Below, in pieces: positions 52,817 through 60,648 of a stretch of DNA of 64,000 bases. The stretch is taken from the NCBI GenBank assembly GCA_963745975.1, contig CAVUZJ010000002.1, positions 186,001-250,000 on the forward strand, read 5' to 3'. This DNA comes from JAKAWQ01 sp963745975 (lineage in GTDB: Bacteria > Pseudomonadota > Alphaproteobacteria > Acetobacterales > Acetobacteraceae). The notes beneath the pieces were generated by a model. The model was not told where the DNA came from, searched no databases, and saw only the letters and a list, made by a program, of their open reading frames with translations. Every line of letters begins with the position of its first letter. Positions within the stretch are counted from its first letter, which is position 1. The position numbers were made by a program, and so were the translations under genes.

Positions 52817-54181
52817 TCAGACCTCGCAAAGGAAGGATTTCACCCGTGCGGCGAGGTCCGTTGCGACGGCGGCGACGCCGGCGGACGGCAGATGCGCGGC
52901 CGCCGCGGTGAGGCTCGCCTGAAGATCGTTGGGCGGGCGCGCCTTCTCCGCCGCGATCGCGGCCGCGCCCGGCGGCGCGACCTCCGGCAGCGCGAAATCC
53001 GCGGGCCCGTCGTTCGCCGGCTCATCCTCTAAGAGATCGAGCAGGTGCGGCGCCGCCGCGTCGCGCGCGGTGAGCGGGCCGAGACCGAACAAAGCCCGCA
53101 AGGTCGCGATGATCGTCGTATGGTCGAACGGTGTCGCGCCGCGCGCGCGGAGCACGCTGCCCGGGCGAACATAGGGCGAGACGATCACCGCCGGCACGCG
53201 GACGCCGAAGCGATCGAAGCGGAAACCGTCCGGATAAGGCCCGCCCGGTGGCGTTGCCGCCGGCGGAAGCACATGGTCGAAGCAGCCGCCATGCTCGTCA
53301 TAGGTGATGATGAGCAGCGTCTGCCGCCATGCCGGCCCGCCGCGCAGCGCCGCATACACTTCCGCGATCAGCCGCTCGCCATAGACGACATCGTGCGGCG
53401 GATGCTGATCGTTCGGCAGGGTGCCGGAGAGAAAATCGGCGAAATAGCGCGGCTCGATGAAGGCGTACTCGGGCAGCGTCCCGCCGGCGGCATCCTTGGC
53501 GAAGTCCGCGAAGCGGCGGAAATGGCCCGGCACATCCCCCCACAGGCTGGAGAGCGCCGCGGCTTGCGGGAAATCGCCGAAATAAAGCCGCCAGGCGAAT
53601 GTTTTCTCCTCGAGCCGGTTGAAAACCGTGGGCATCGTGAAGGGCAGCCGGTCCGGGTCATTGTTGACCGCGCCGCCCGCCGCGCCGCAATGGGCGAAGA
53701 ACCGGTTGGGCCAGGTCTGGCACGGCGCGGAGGCGAACCAGCGATCGCTCAGCGCGAAGGCGCGCGCGAGCCCACTCATCACGGGGAGCTGCTCCGGCGT
53801 GAAACCGTGCATCGGCGCCCGCGGATCGTACGACGCGGAGCCCGGATTCTGGCGCATATAGTTGTCGACGAACCCGCCCATCGGGGCATCGCCGCCGAGG
53901 CCCGCGATCTGCATAGCCATATCGGTGAATTTTTCGCCCGGATCGGGATCCGGGATGGTTGCCGCCGCTTCGCTCAGCGCTGGGCTGCTCCAGACCCCGA
54001 CGGTTTGCTCCGCACCCGCCTTCTCATGCCAGACATTTGTCTCCGTTCCCGTGAGACCGTCGAAATCCGGGCCCGGCGGGCGCAATCGTCCCAGCATGCA
54101 ATCGAAGGAGCGGTTCTCCAACATCAGGACGACCACATGCCTTATCTCACGCCGCATCTCCCGCCCTTGGGCCCCGCTCAT
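52817..54181 (-). CDS. phosphoesterase (phospholipase C/acid phosphatase family)
   Basis: This 454-residue protein has the family block VVVLMLENRSFDCMLG near the N-terminus (about residues 17-32) and ITYDEHGGCFDHVLPP with metal ligands in the second half. Enzymes of this family hydrolyse phospholipids or phosphate esters, usually in the periplasm, but no signal peptide is obvious here. The start 54181 is chosen since a GGAAGAGGAGGG site precedes that ATG. It is convergent with an SDR gene. Confidence 0.85.
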   Translation of the reverse strand: MSGAQGREMRREIRHVVVLMLENRSFDCMLGRLRPPGPDFDGLTGTETNVWHEKAGAEQTVGVWSSPALSEAAATIPDPDPGEKFTDMAMQIAGLGGDAPMGGFVDNYMRQNPGSASYDPRAPMHGFTPEQLPVMSGLARAFALSDRWFASAPCQTWPNRFFAHCGAAGGAVNNDPDRLPFTMPTVFNRLEEKTFAWRLYFGDFPQAAALSSLWGDVPGHFRRFADFAKDAAGGTLPEYAFIEPRYFADFLSGTLPNDQHPPHDVVYGERLIAEVYAALRGGPAWRQTLLIITYDEHGGCFDHVLPPAATPPGGPYPDGFRFDRFGVRVPAVIVSPYVRPGSVLRARGATPFDHTTIIATLRALFGLGPLTARDAAAPHLLDLLEDEPANDGPADFALPEVAPPGAAAIAAEKARPPNDLQASLTAAAAHLPSAGVAAVATDLAARVKSFLCEV

Positions 54182-54333
54182 CGCAACCCTCCTCTTCCGC
54201 ACGCGTCCCCCTATCACGCATCGCCGGCGGTTGGGTATGACGATGCGAACGGGCAACGAGTTGCGTCTCGCACGGAGTGACGCCGCTTGCTATCTTGCGG
54301 GATGAAACGAGTTCCGGGCGGGAGAGGTTCGCC

Positions 54334-55107
54334 ATGCGCTACGAGGTGAAGGGCCGCACCGCGCTGATCACCGGTGCCTCGAGCGGCATTGGTGCGGCGC
54401 TCGCGCGCGAGCTGGCCGGGCGAGGGGCGAATGTGGTGCTGGTCGCGCGGCGGCTCGCGAAGCTCGAGGCGCTCGCCGGGGAAATTCGAGGGAAGGGCGC
54501 GGAGGCGGTGCCGTACCAGGCCGATCTCGCGGTGGAGGCCGAGAGGGTGGCGCTCGCCGAGGCGCATCCCGAGATCGATATCCTGGTGAACAATGCTGGC
54601 GTCGGCGTGTTCGGCGAGTTCGCGGAGCGCGAGTGGCCGCTTCTCGCGGCGATGCTGGAGCTGAACGTGGCGGGGTTGAGCCATCTTGCGCATCTCTATG
54701 CCAGGCGGATGGCGGCGCGCGGGAGCGGGAGGATGATGCTGGTTGCCTCCACCGCTTCGTTCCAGCCGACGCCGATGTACGCCGCCTACGGGGCGAGCAA
54801 GGCCTATGTGCTTTCGTTCGGCGAGGCGCTGAATGTCGAGCTGCGGCGCTTCGGCGTGCAGGTGACGGTGCTCTGCCCCGGCACCACCGAGACCGAGTTC
54901 TTCGAGGTCGCATCGCAGAAGAAGTCCGCCTTCGTCGAGCGGGCGATGATGGCGCCGGCGGAGGTTGCGAGGGTCGGCGTCGAGGCGCTTGTCGCGGGGA
55001 GGAGCCTGGCCGTTGCCGGACTTGCCAACCGGGCGCTCGCCTTCTCGACGCGGTTCGCGCCGCGGGCCCTCACGGCGCGGATCGGTTACCGGCTGCTGAA
55101 GGGGTAA
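54334..55107 (+). CDS. short-chain dehydrogenase/reductase
   Basis: This 257-residue SDR has TGASSGIGAA (residues 12-21), NNAGVGVFG, Ser in VASTASFQ and YxxxK in YGASKAYVLS. The pattern is like the DltE/YqjQ subgroup of membrane-lipid or steroid reductases. Start ATG at 54334 has the site GGGAGAGG. It is divergent from the phosphoesterase gene. Confidence 0.86.
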   Translation: MRYEVKGRTALITGASSGIGAALARELAGRGANVVLVARRLAKLEALAGEIRGKGAEAVPYQADLAVEAERVALAEAHPEIDILVNNAGVGVFGEFAEREWPLLAAMLELNVAGLSHLAHLYARRMAARGSGRMMLVASTASFQPTPMYAAYGASKAYVLSFGEALNVELRRFGVQVTVLCPGTTETEFFEVASQKKSAFVERAMMAPAEVARVGVEALVAGRSLAVAGLANRALAFSTRFAPRALTARIGYRLLKG

Positions 55108-55122
55108 GGTGTCCGCGCGGGT

Positions 55123-55187
55123 GCGGGCGCTGCGTTGGGCGGGACGCATGCGGGGGTGGTTGGGCTGGTCGTGGGGCTGATCGTTGG
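55123..55187 (+). repeat. truncated duplicate of the small membrane protein gene, upstream of nmrA
   Basis: The 65 bases here match 56161-56225 with about nine mismatches, and a 27-base core (55141-55167 and 56179-56205) is identical. Read in frame they give GAALGGTHAGVVGLVVGL, the middle of the small membrane protein at 56107. The 5' part of that gene is missing here. The nmrA gene lies between the two copies. Confidence 0.8.
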
Positions 55188-55196
55188 AGAGGGACC

Positions 55197-56060
55197 ATGT
55201 TTGCGGTCACTGGAATTACCGGGCGGGTTGGCGGGGTCGTTGCGCGCGGTTTGCTGGATGCTGGCCTGTCGGTTCGCGCCGTCGTGCGCGACGCGGCCAA
55301 GGGCGTCGGCTGGAAGGAGTGCGGGTGCGAGGTCGCCCTTGCCGAGATGAATGACGCCCCGGCGCTGTCCGCCGCCTTCACCCGCGTGAGTGGCGTGTTC
55401 GTGCTGATCCCGCCGATCTTCGACCCGGCGCCGGGCTTTCGCGAGGTCAGGGCCGTCATCACCGCACTGACAACGGCGATGGACGCAGCGAAGCTACCCA
55501 AGGTGGTCTGTCTTTCGACCATCGGTGCGCAGGCGACGCAGCCGAACCTGCTCAGCCAGCTCGGCTTGGTGGAGCGGGCGCTGGGCGCGCTGCCGACGCG
55601 GATCTGCTTCCTGCGGGCGGCCTGGTTCATGGAGAATGCGGCTTGGGACGTCGCACCGGCGCGGGACCTGGGCGTCGTGCCGAGCTTTCTGCAGCCGCTC
55701 GACAAGCCCGTGCCGATGGTCGCGACGGCTGACATTGGTCACGTCGCGGCTGGGCTTCTGCAGGAGGAGTGGACGGGGCGCCGCGTCGTCGAACTCGAGG
55801 GACCGCAGCGCATCACCCCCAATCAGATCGCCGCAACGTTCGCCGAAATCCTCGGTCGTCCGGTGCGCATGGAGGCCGCTCCCCGTGACACGTGGGAGGA
55901 ACTATTTGCTTCGCAGGGGATGAAGAACCCGACGCCTCGCGCGCGGATGCTCGATGGTTTCAACGAGGGCTGGATCGAGTTCGAGACTGGCGAGCGGGGC
56001 TCGCTCAAAGGCCAAACCCAGATTGGGACCGTGCTGAGGCAGCTTGTGGCGGCCGGATAA
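55197..56060 (+). CDS. NmrA-family NAD(P)-binding protein
   Basis: This 287-residue protein has the NAD(P) motif TGITGRVGGVVARGLL (residues 5-20) of the NmrA/atypical SDR group. Such proteins act as redox sensors or as reductases. Later blocks are RAAWFMENAAWDV and PVPMVATADIGHVAAGLL, common in this group. It lacks an obvious active-site Tyr-Lys pair of classical SDRs. It is flanked by copies of a 65-base direct repeat. Confidence 0.87.
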   Translation: MFAVTGITGRVGGVVARGLLDAGLSVRAVVRDAAKGVGWKECGCEVALAEMNDAPALSAAFTRVSGVFVLIPPIFDPAPGFREVRAVITALTTAMDAAKLPKVVCLSTIGAQATQPNLLSQLGLVERALGALPTRICFLRAAWFMENAAWDVAPARDLGVVPSFLQPLDKPVPMVATADIGHVAAGLLQEEWTGRRVVELEGPQRITPNQIAATFAEILGRPVRMEAAPRDTWEELFASQGMKNPTPRARMLDGFNEGWIEFETGERGSLKGQTQIGTVLRQLVAAG

Positions 56061-56106
56061 CGGTGGTTGACCGTGGCGCGGGGGGAGTGGCAGGGGTCGG
56101 GGTGAG

Positions 56107-56280
56107 ATGGTTGCGATTGGGTGTTTGCTGCCGTTCGTGCTGATGATCGTGGGCGCTGTTGCGGGTGCCGCGTTGGGTGGGACGCATGCGGGGGTGGTTG
56201 GGCTGATTGCGGGGCTGGTGGTTGGGGTTGTTGGGGCGGTGGCGATGATTTGGGGGTTGGCCCGGGCCGAGGACGGGTGA
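56107..56280 (+). CDS. small glycine-rich membrane protein (57 residues)
   Basis: The short frame starts with ATG at 56107 after GGGGTGAG and gives 57 residues with MVAIGCLLPFVLMIVGAVAG, then AGVVGLIAGLVVGVVGAVAM, which together make two tightly packed hydrophobic helices, ending LARAEDG. It has no recognised family. A truncated copy of its middle lies upstream of nmrA (55123-55187), so the reading frame is conserved in a duplicated form, which supports it being a real gene. It may be anchored in the inner membrane. Confidence 0.6.
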   Translation: MVAIGCLLPFVLMIVGAVAGAALGGTHAGVVGLIAGLVVGVVGAVAMIWGLARAEDG

Positions 56281-56289
56281 ACGCGTATC

Positions 56290-56394
56290 GCGCTTGCGCA
56301 TTTGCGCAAGCGCCCGATCCGCTCTCTGCCGCCACCAAAGCGAATGGGGTCCAGGGCCTCAGGCCCTGGTGGGGTCCAGGGGCGAAGCCCCTGG
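56290..56394. repeat. double-palindrome element, copy 3, with an added upstream hairpin
   Basis: GCGCTTGCGCA (56290-56300) pairs with TGCGCAAGCGC (56303-56313). CCAGGGCC (56351-56358) pairs with GGCCCTGG (56362-56369). CCAGGGGC (56376-56383) pairs with GCCCCTGG (56387-56394). The arrangement matches copy 2 at 39.8 kb: a GCGC-type hairpin, then CGAATGGGGTC, then two GC-rich stems. It lies between the small membrane protein gene and a gene remnant, and may act as a terminator. Confidence 0.85.
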
Positions 56395-56396
56395 CC

Positions 56397-56480
56397 TTAG
56401 CCTTTGACGGCGCCGGCCATGAGCTGGTTCCAGTAGGTCTCGAACTGGCCGACGTAGGTGAGGACGAAGCCGGGCGAGGC
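56397..56480 (-). pseudogene. C-terminal remnant resembling a carbohydrate ABC transporter permease
   Basis: Read on the minus strand, the last residues are GQFETYWNQLMAGAVKG followed by TAA (56397-56399). Sugar ABC permeases of the MalG type often have an inner segment with NLLMAGAV and end in LTAGAVKG. I infer a deletion between the two AGAV stretches left only this end. No upstream domain is visible. It partly lies in the noncoding region before the SGNH hydrolase. Confidence is limited. Confidence 0.4.
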
Positions 56481-56484
56481 GGGT

Positions 56485-57297
56485 TCAGGGCGTGGCGGAG
56501 ACGCGCGTGGGGTCGAGATCGCGGTTGCGGTCGCCCATCAGCGCGGCGACGGTGGGTTCGATCGCCGCGGCGATCTTCTCCATGCCGGCTGCCGTCGGGT
56601 GGAGCAGAGGATCGGGGGGATTGAGGTACTGATCGAGGAAGAGGCTGCGATCGAGCTTGCCGTTCTTCATGAAGAGGCTGGTGAGGTCGATGAAGTGGAC
56701 GGTGGCGCTATCGGCGTAGATACGGGCGAGTGCGGCGTTGGTGAGGATCGTGTTCTCGGTGATCCAGGCGGAGCGGTCGCTCGGCAGGACGGAGAGCAGG
56801 ATGATGGCGGTCGCGGGCAGGCGCTCGCGAATAAGGCGGACGACGGCTTCGATTCCCGGGACGGTCTGGCTCGCGGGCCAGTGCGGCAGGCCGAAATTGT
56901 TGGCGCCGATCTCGACGATCGCGACCTTGGGTGAGATGCCGGCGGCCTCGCCGTGCATGAGGCGCCAGATGAGGTTGGCGGTGGAATCGCCGATGAAGCC
57001 GAGATCGATGGCGTGGCGGCCGGCGTAGAAATGCTGCCAGACGGGGGCGAAATCGCGCCAGGCGGGCGGGCCGTTGCGTTCCCAGTTCTCTGTGATGGAA
57101 TCACCGTACCAGACGAGTGACACGGGGCGGGTGAGGAGCTCCAATTCCTTGTCGTAGAAGCGCTGGCGCCACCATGGGAGATCCATGCGCGAGATCGGCG
57201 CCGCGGCGAGATTGACCTCGGCGTGAAGGGCGCGCGGCGCGCCGCCGAGGAGGGGCAGCGTGAGGAGAAGCAGCAGGGGTGTGGTGCGGATCTTCAT
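56485..57297 (-). CDS. SGNH/GDSL hydrolase, exported
   Basis: This 270-residue protein begins with a Sec signal (MKIRTTPLLLLLTLPLLGG). The four blocks of the family are visible: WYGDSITENW (Ser), GFIGDSTANLI (Gly region), IGANNFGLPHWP (Asn) and DPLLHPTAAG (Asp-His). It probably acts as a periplasmic esterase or lipase on acyl or acetyl groups, for example on polysaccharide. It is followed by an SDR 26 bases upstream in transcription. Confidence 0.87.
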   Translation of the reverse strand: MKIRTTPLLLLLTLPLLGGAPRALHAEVNLAAAPISRMDLPWWRQRFYDKELELLTRPVSLVWYGDSITENWERNGPPAWRDFAPVWQHFYAGRHAIDLGFIGDSTANLIWRLMHGEAAGISPKVAIVEIGANNFGLPHWPASQTVPGIEAVVRLIRERLPATAIILLSVLPSDRSAWITENTILTNAALARIYADSATVHFIDLTSLFMKNGKLDRSLFLDQYLNPPDPLLHPTAAGMEKIAAAIEPTVAALMGDRNRDLDPTRVSATP

Positions 57298-57322
57298 TGG
57301 TCGGACTCCCTCGCCGCGTTTC

Positions 57323-58057
57323 TTATATCATCGTGAGGCCGCCGGAGACGCTGATGGTCTGGCCGGTGATGTAGCCGGCATCGTCGCTGAGCAGGAAGGC
57401 GATGAGGCCGGCGCAATCTTCCGGCTGGCCGAGGCGGCGGAGCGGGATCGCGCGCTTGAGGCTTTCGGAGAGTTTCGCGCCGAAGGGCGAGGCCTCGCGG
57501 ATGCTCTCGAAGAGGGGGGTTTCGGTGGGGCCGGGGCAGATCGTGTTGAGGATCACGCCGCGCTCGGCGAGTTCGCGGGCGAGGGTTTTCGTGAAGGCGA
57601 TGACGCCGCCCTTGCAGGCGGCGTAGACGGCCTCGCCGGAGGAGCCGACGCGGCCGGCGTCCGAGGCGACGTTGACGATGCGGCCGCTTCCGCGCTCGGC
57701 CATGGCGCGGGCGAGCACGTGGTGGACGACGAGCGTTCCGTAGAGATTGATGCGGATGATCTCGTCCCAGAGGGCGGGCTCGGTCTCGAGGAAGGGAACG
57801 GGGCGGTCCCACCCGGCGACGTGGGCGAGGCCGTCGATAGGGCCGAAGCTTTGCTCGAAGCGGGCGAGTGCGTCGGTGACGGCGGCGCGGTCGGCGATGT
57901 CGAGCTGGTAGGAGGCGGCGGATTCGGCCGCACCCGTGCCGTCGCGGTCGAAGATGCCGACGATGCAGCCTTCGGCGGCGAGGCGCCGCGCGGTCGCGCG
58001 GCCGATGCCGCTCGCTCCGCCGGTGACGATCACGCGCTTGCCGGCGAGGCCTTGCAT
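57323..58057 (-). CDS. short-chain dehydrogenase/reductase
   Basis: This 244-residue SDR has TGGASGIGRA (residues 12-21), the variant HVAGWDRPVPF in place of NNAG, NVASDAGRV, and YxxxK in YAACKGGV. It follows uppP by four bases and precedes the SGNH hydrolase. The variant block suggests a dedicated substrate, perhaps a 2-hydroxycyclohexane-carboxyl-CoA type. No specific function can be assigned. Confidence 0.85.
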   Translation of the reverse strand: MQGLAGKRVIVTGGASGIGRATARRLAAEGCIVGIFDRDGTGAAESAASYQLDIADRAAVTDALARFEQSFGPIDGLAHVAGWDRPVPFLETEPALWDEIIRINLYGTLVVHHVLARAMAERGSGRIVNVASDAGRVGSSGEAVYAACKGGVIAFTKTLARELAERGVILNTICPGPTETPLFESIREASPFGAKLSESLKRAIPLRRLGQPEDCAGLIAFLLSDDAGYITGQTISVSGGLTMI

Positions 58058-58061
58058 GGGA

Positions 58062-58892
58062 TCAGCCGAAGAGGATCACGAGGCTGCCGAGGCCGAGGGC
58101 GAGGCAGTACCAGGCGAAGGGTGCGAGCGCCCAATCGTCGTGGCCGCGGAAATAGCGCATCAGGAAGGCGGTGCTGGCGAAGGCGGTGACGCCGGCGACG
58201 ATGGCGGCCATCAGCGAGATGCCGAAGGCGCCGTGCGGGACGCCGGCGTGGAGGAGCTTCGGGACCTCGAGCACGCCGGCGCCGAGGATGACGGGGGTCG
58301 CGATAAGGAAGGAGAAATGGGCGGCGTCCTCGTGGTCGATGCCACGGGCGAGGCCGCCCACCATGGTGGCACCCGAGCGCGAGATGCCGGGGAGGAAGGC
58401 GAGGCACTGCCAGAGGCCGATGAAGAGCGCGTCCTTGGGGGTGAGCGCGTCGAGCGTCCGGCCGGAGCGGCCGCGCAGGCGCTCGCCGGCCAGCAGCAGC
58501 GCGCCGTTGGCGATGAGGAATAGGGCGGCGGCCGATGGCGTGCCGAAGAGGCGCGCGATGAAGTGCTGGAGGGCGAGGCCGATGATCACGGCGGGGACGG
58601 TGGCGACGACGATGAGGAGGAAGACGCGCCGGCTCTCCTGCTTTTGATGGGCGCCGCCGATCCCGAGCACGCCGAGCGCGATGAGCCACCATTCGGCGCG
58701 AAAGTAGACGAGGAGGGCGGCGGCGGTGCCGAGATGGAGCATCACCAGGAAGGGGAGGAAGATCGGTGCGGCCTGGTCGAAGTGCCAGGCGGCCAGCGCC
58801 GGCAGGAGCACGGCGTGGCCGAGGCTGCTGACCGGGAAGAGCTCGGTCGCGCCCTGGAGGGCGGCGAGGACGAACGCCTGAAGCGCAGTCAC
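58062..58892 (-). CDS. uppP: undecaprenyl-diphosphate phosphatase
   Basis: This 276-residue membrane enzyme recycles undecaprenyl diphosphate to the carrier lipid used in wall synthesis. The BacA motif GATELFPVSSLGHA is at residues 14-27, and LPGISRSGATMVGGL is the second active-site block. Eight or so hydrophobic helices follow. The GTG at 58892 was chosen since the longer frame adds unrelated residues. The gene ends four bases before the SDR start. Loss of the usual EG in the first motif (GATE) is a common variant. Confidence 0.92.
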   Translation of the reverse strand: MTALQAFVLAALQGATELFPVSSLGHAVLLPALAAWHFDQAAPIFLPFLVMLHLGTAAALLVYFRAEWWLIALGVLGIGGAHQKQESRRVFLLIVVATVPAVIIGLALQHFIARLFGTPSAAALFLIANGALLLAGERLRGRSGRTLDALTPKDALFIGLWQCLAFLPGISRSGATMVGGLARGIDHEDAAHFSFLIATPVILGAGVLEVPKLLHAGVPHGAFGISLMAAIVAGVTAFASTAFLMRYFRGHDDWALAPFAWYCLALGLGSLVILFG

Positions 58893-59048
58893 GCGGGCCT
58901 CGCGGCCGTTCGAACAGGATGCATGAAGGCCCTCCGCGGTCGGCGTGGTTCTCTCGGAAATCGGGGCCGGGGACAACCCGGCGGGTCATCGGTGCGGGGC
59001 CGGGATGGCGGTTGTATGACCGCGTGAGGCCGAGGGTAGAGGGATTCG

Positions 59049-59996
59049 ATGACGCTGGAGCAGCTTCGCATGTTCGTCGCGGTCGCCGAGCGCCAGCACC
59101 TGACGGCGGGGGCGCGGGCGCTGAACCGGACGCAATCGGCGGTGAGTGCCGCGGTGCGGGCGCTCGAGCGGCAGCACGAGACGGTGCTGTTCCACCGGGT
59201 CGGGCGGGGGATCGTGCTGACGGAGGCCGGGGTCGTGTTCCTGGCGGAGGCGCGGGCGGTGCTGGCGCGGGCGGAGGCGGCGGAGCGGACGCTGGCGGAG
59301 CTGGCAGGGCTGAAGCGCGGGCGGCTCACGCTGATGGCGAGCCAGACGATCGCGAGCTACTGGCTGCCCGAGCGGCTGGTACGGTTCCGCCAGACCTATC
59401 CGGACATCTCGCTGGCGGTGAGCGTGGGGAACACGGCGCAGGTGGCGCGGGCGGTGACGGAGGGCGAGGCGGAGCTGGGGCTGGTCGAGGGGGTGGTGGA
59501 GGATGGGCGGCTGCTGAGCGAGACGGTGGCGCACGATCGGCTGGCGCTGGTGGTCGCACCCGGGCACGCGTGGGCGGACGGCGTGGCGCTGCGGCCGGAG
59601 GACCTCCTGGAGAGCGGGTGGGTGCTGCGGGAGCCGGGGTCGGGGACGCGGGCGGTGTTCGAGGCGGCGCTGGCGGAGCAGGGGATCGCGCCCGGTTCGC
59701 TTTCGGTGGTGCTCGAGCTGCCGTCGAACGAGGCGGTGCGGGCGGCGGTGGAGGCGGGGGCGGGGGCGACGGCGATCTCGGAGCTGGTGGTGGTGCGGGC
59801 GCTGGCGGCAGGGACGCTGGTGCCGGCCGCGTTCGCGCTGCCGGGGCGGGCCTACAACGTGCTGCTCCACCGCGACCGGTTTCCGAGCCGGGCGGTGGAG
59901 GCGCTGCGGGCGATCCTGCGGGCCGATCAGGCGCGGGCGGAGAGCGCGAGCGCGGGGGCCTTGCGGCGGGAGGCGCGGGCGCCGTCGGCACGGTAG
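59049..59996 (+). CDS. LysR-family transcriptional regulator (CbbR-like)
   Basis: This 315-residue regulator has an N-terminal helix-turn-helix (LTAGARALNRTQSAVSAAVR) and an effector domain with GRLTLMASQTIASYWLPERL, similar to CbbR and CysB types. Its 3' end overlaps the FlgN-like gene by 70 bases in convergent orientation, so the last residues are in a compact overlapping region. It is divergent from uppP (156 bases). Confidence 0.9.
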   Translation: MTLEQLRMFVAVAERQHLTAGARALNRTQSAVSAAVRALERQHETVLFHRVGRGIVLTEAGVVFLAEARAVLARAEAAERTLAELAGLKRGRLTLMASQTIASYWLPERLVRFRQTYPDISLAVSVGNTAQVARAVTEGEAELGLVEGVVEDGRLLSETVAHDRLALVVAPGHAWADGVALRPEDLLESGWVLREPGSGTRAVFEAALAEQGIAPGSLSVVLELPSNEAVRAAVEAGAGATAISELVVVRALAAGTLVPAAFALPGRAYNVLLHRDRFPSRAVEALRAILRADQARAESASAGALRREARAPSAR

Positions 59997-60325
59997 AAGC
60001 CCTCGTCGGCGGAGCGGGCGACGGCGCCGGCGATGGTGCCGATGACGCGGCCCTGGGCGCGGATGGCGCGCTCGAGAAGGCGGCGGTTCTCCTGGGCGAG
60101 ATCGGCGAGCTGGCGCTCGACTGGGGTGGCGGGACGGCCGGCGGCTTCGTGGCCGGGCTTGCCGCCATAGGCGCGCTCGAAGGCCTCGGCAGCGCGGCGC
60201 TTGGCGCCGAGCATGGCGGCGGCGCGGGCGAGGTCCATGCGGGCGAGCGCCTCGTTCTCGCGGGCGAGGGTCTCGGCGAGGTCCACCGCCGCGTCGATCC
60301 GATCCTGGGTCATCGCCTGGGTCAT
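59927..60325 (-). CDS. FlgN-like flagellar protein
   Basis: This 132-residue helical protein follows the rod-binding FlgJ gene in the flagellar operon (overlap of four bases). Its pattern ETLARENEALARMDLARAAAM and a coiled-coil-like middle (LADLAQENRRLLERAI) fit FlgN, the chaperone for hook-filament junction proteins. Sequence evidence alone is weak, so position in the flgI-flgJ operon carries most of the weight. It overlaps the LysR 3' end by 70 bases. Confidence 0.6.
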   Translation of the reverse strand: MTQAMTQDRIDAAVDLAETLARENEALARMDLARAAAMLGAKRRAAEAFERAYGGKPGHEAAGRPATPVERQLADLAQENRRLLERAIRAQGRVIGTIAGAVARSADEGFYRADGARASRRKAPALALSARA

Positions 60326-60648
60326 CGTTTGTCTCCTGGTTTAGACGAAAGGCCGCGCTCTCCCTCCTGCTGGCGGACGAGCTCGCGGAAGACGGTGGCG
60401 GCGATGCCGAGGCCACCTTCGGAGGCGACCTCGCGGCCGATCGCCTGGACGAGGATGGGCTGCCAGGCCTGCTCGCCGGCGCCACCGCCGAAGCGGGAGC
60501 TCGAGAGGTCGACGGTCGCGAACATCGGCTCGAAGAGCTCGCCGAGCGCCATGGCGGCGAAGCCCTCGGCGGCCTTCCAGTCCTTCTCGGCGGCGGCGGG
60601 CGAGAGGCTGGCGGCGGCGGCGGCGAGACCGGGCGGGATCCCGCTCAT
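60322..60648 (-). CDS. flagellar rod-binding protein (FlgJ N-terminal type)
   Basis: This 108-residue protein has the FlgJ/rod-binding pattern: AAEGFAAMALGELFEPMFATVD near residues 26-47 and AWQPILVQAIGREVASEGGLGI, with the C-terminal muramidase domain absent as in alphaproteobacteria. It acts in the periplasm on the growing rod. It overlaps flgI and the FlgN-like gene by four bases each, so all three are one operon. Confidence 0.85.
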   Translation of the reverse strand: MSGIPPGLAAAAASLSPAAAEKDWKAAEGFAAMALGELFEPMFATVDLSSSRFGGGAGEQAWQPILVQAIGREVASEGGLGIAATVFRELVRQQEGERGLSSKPGDKR

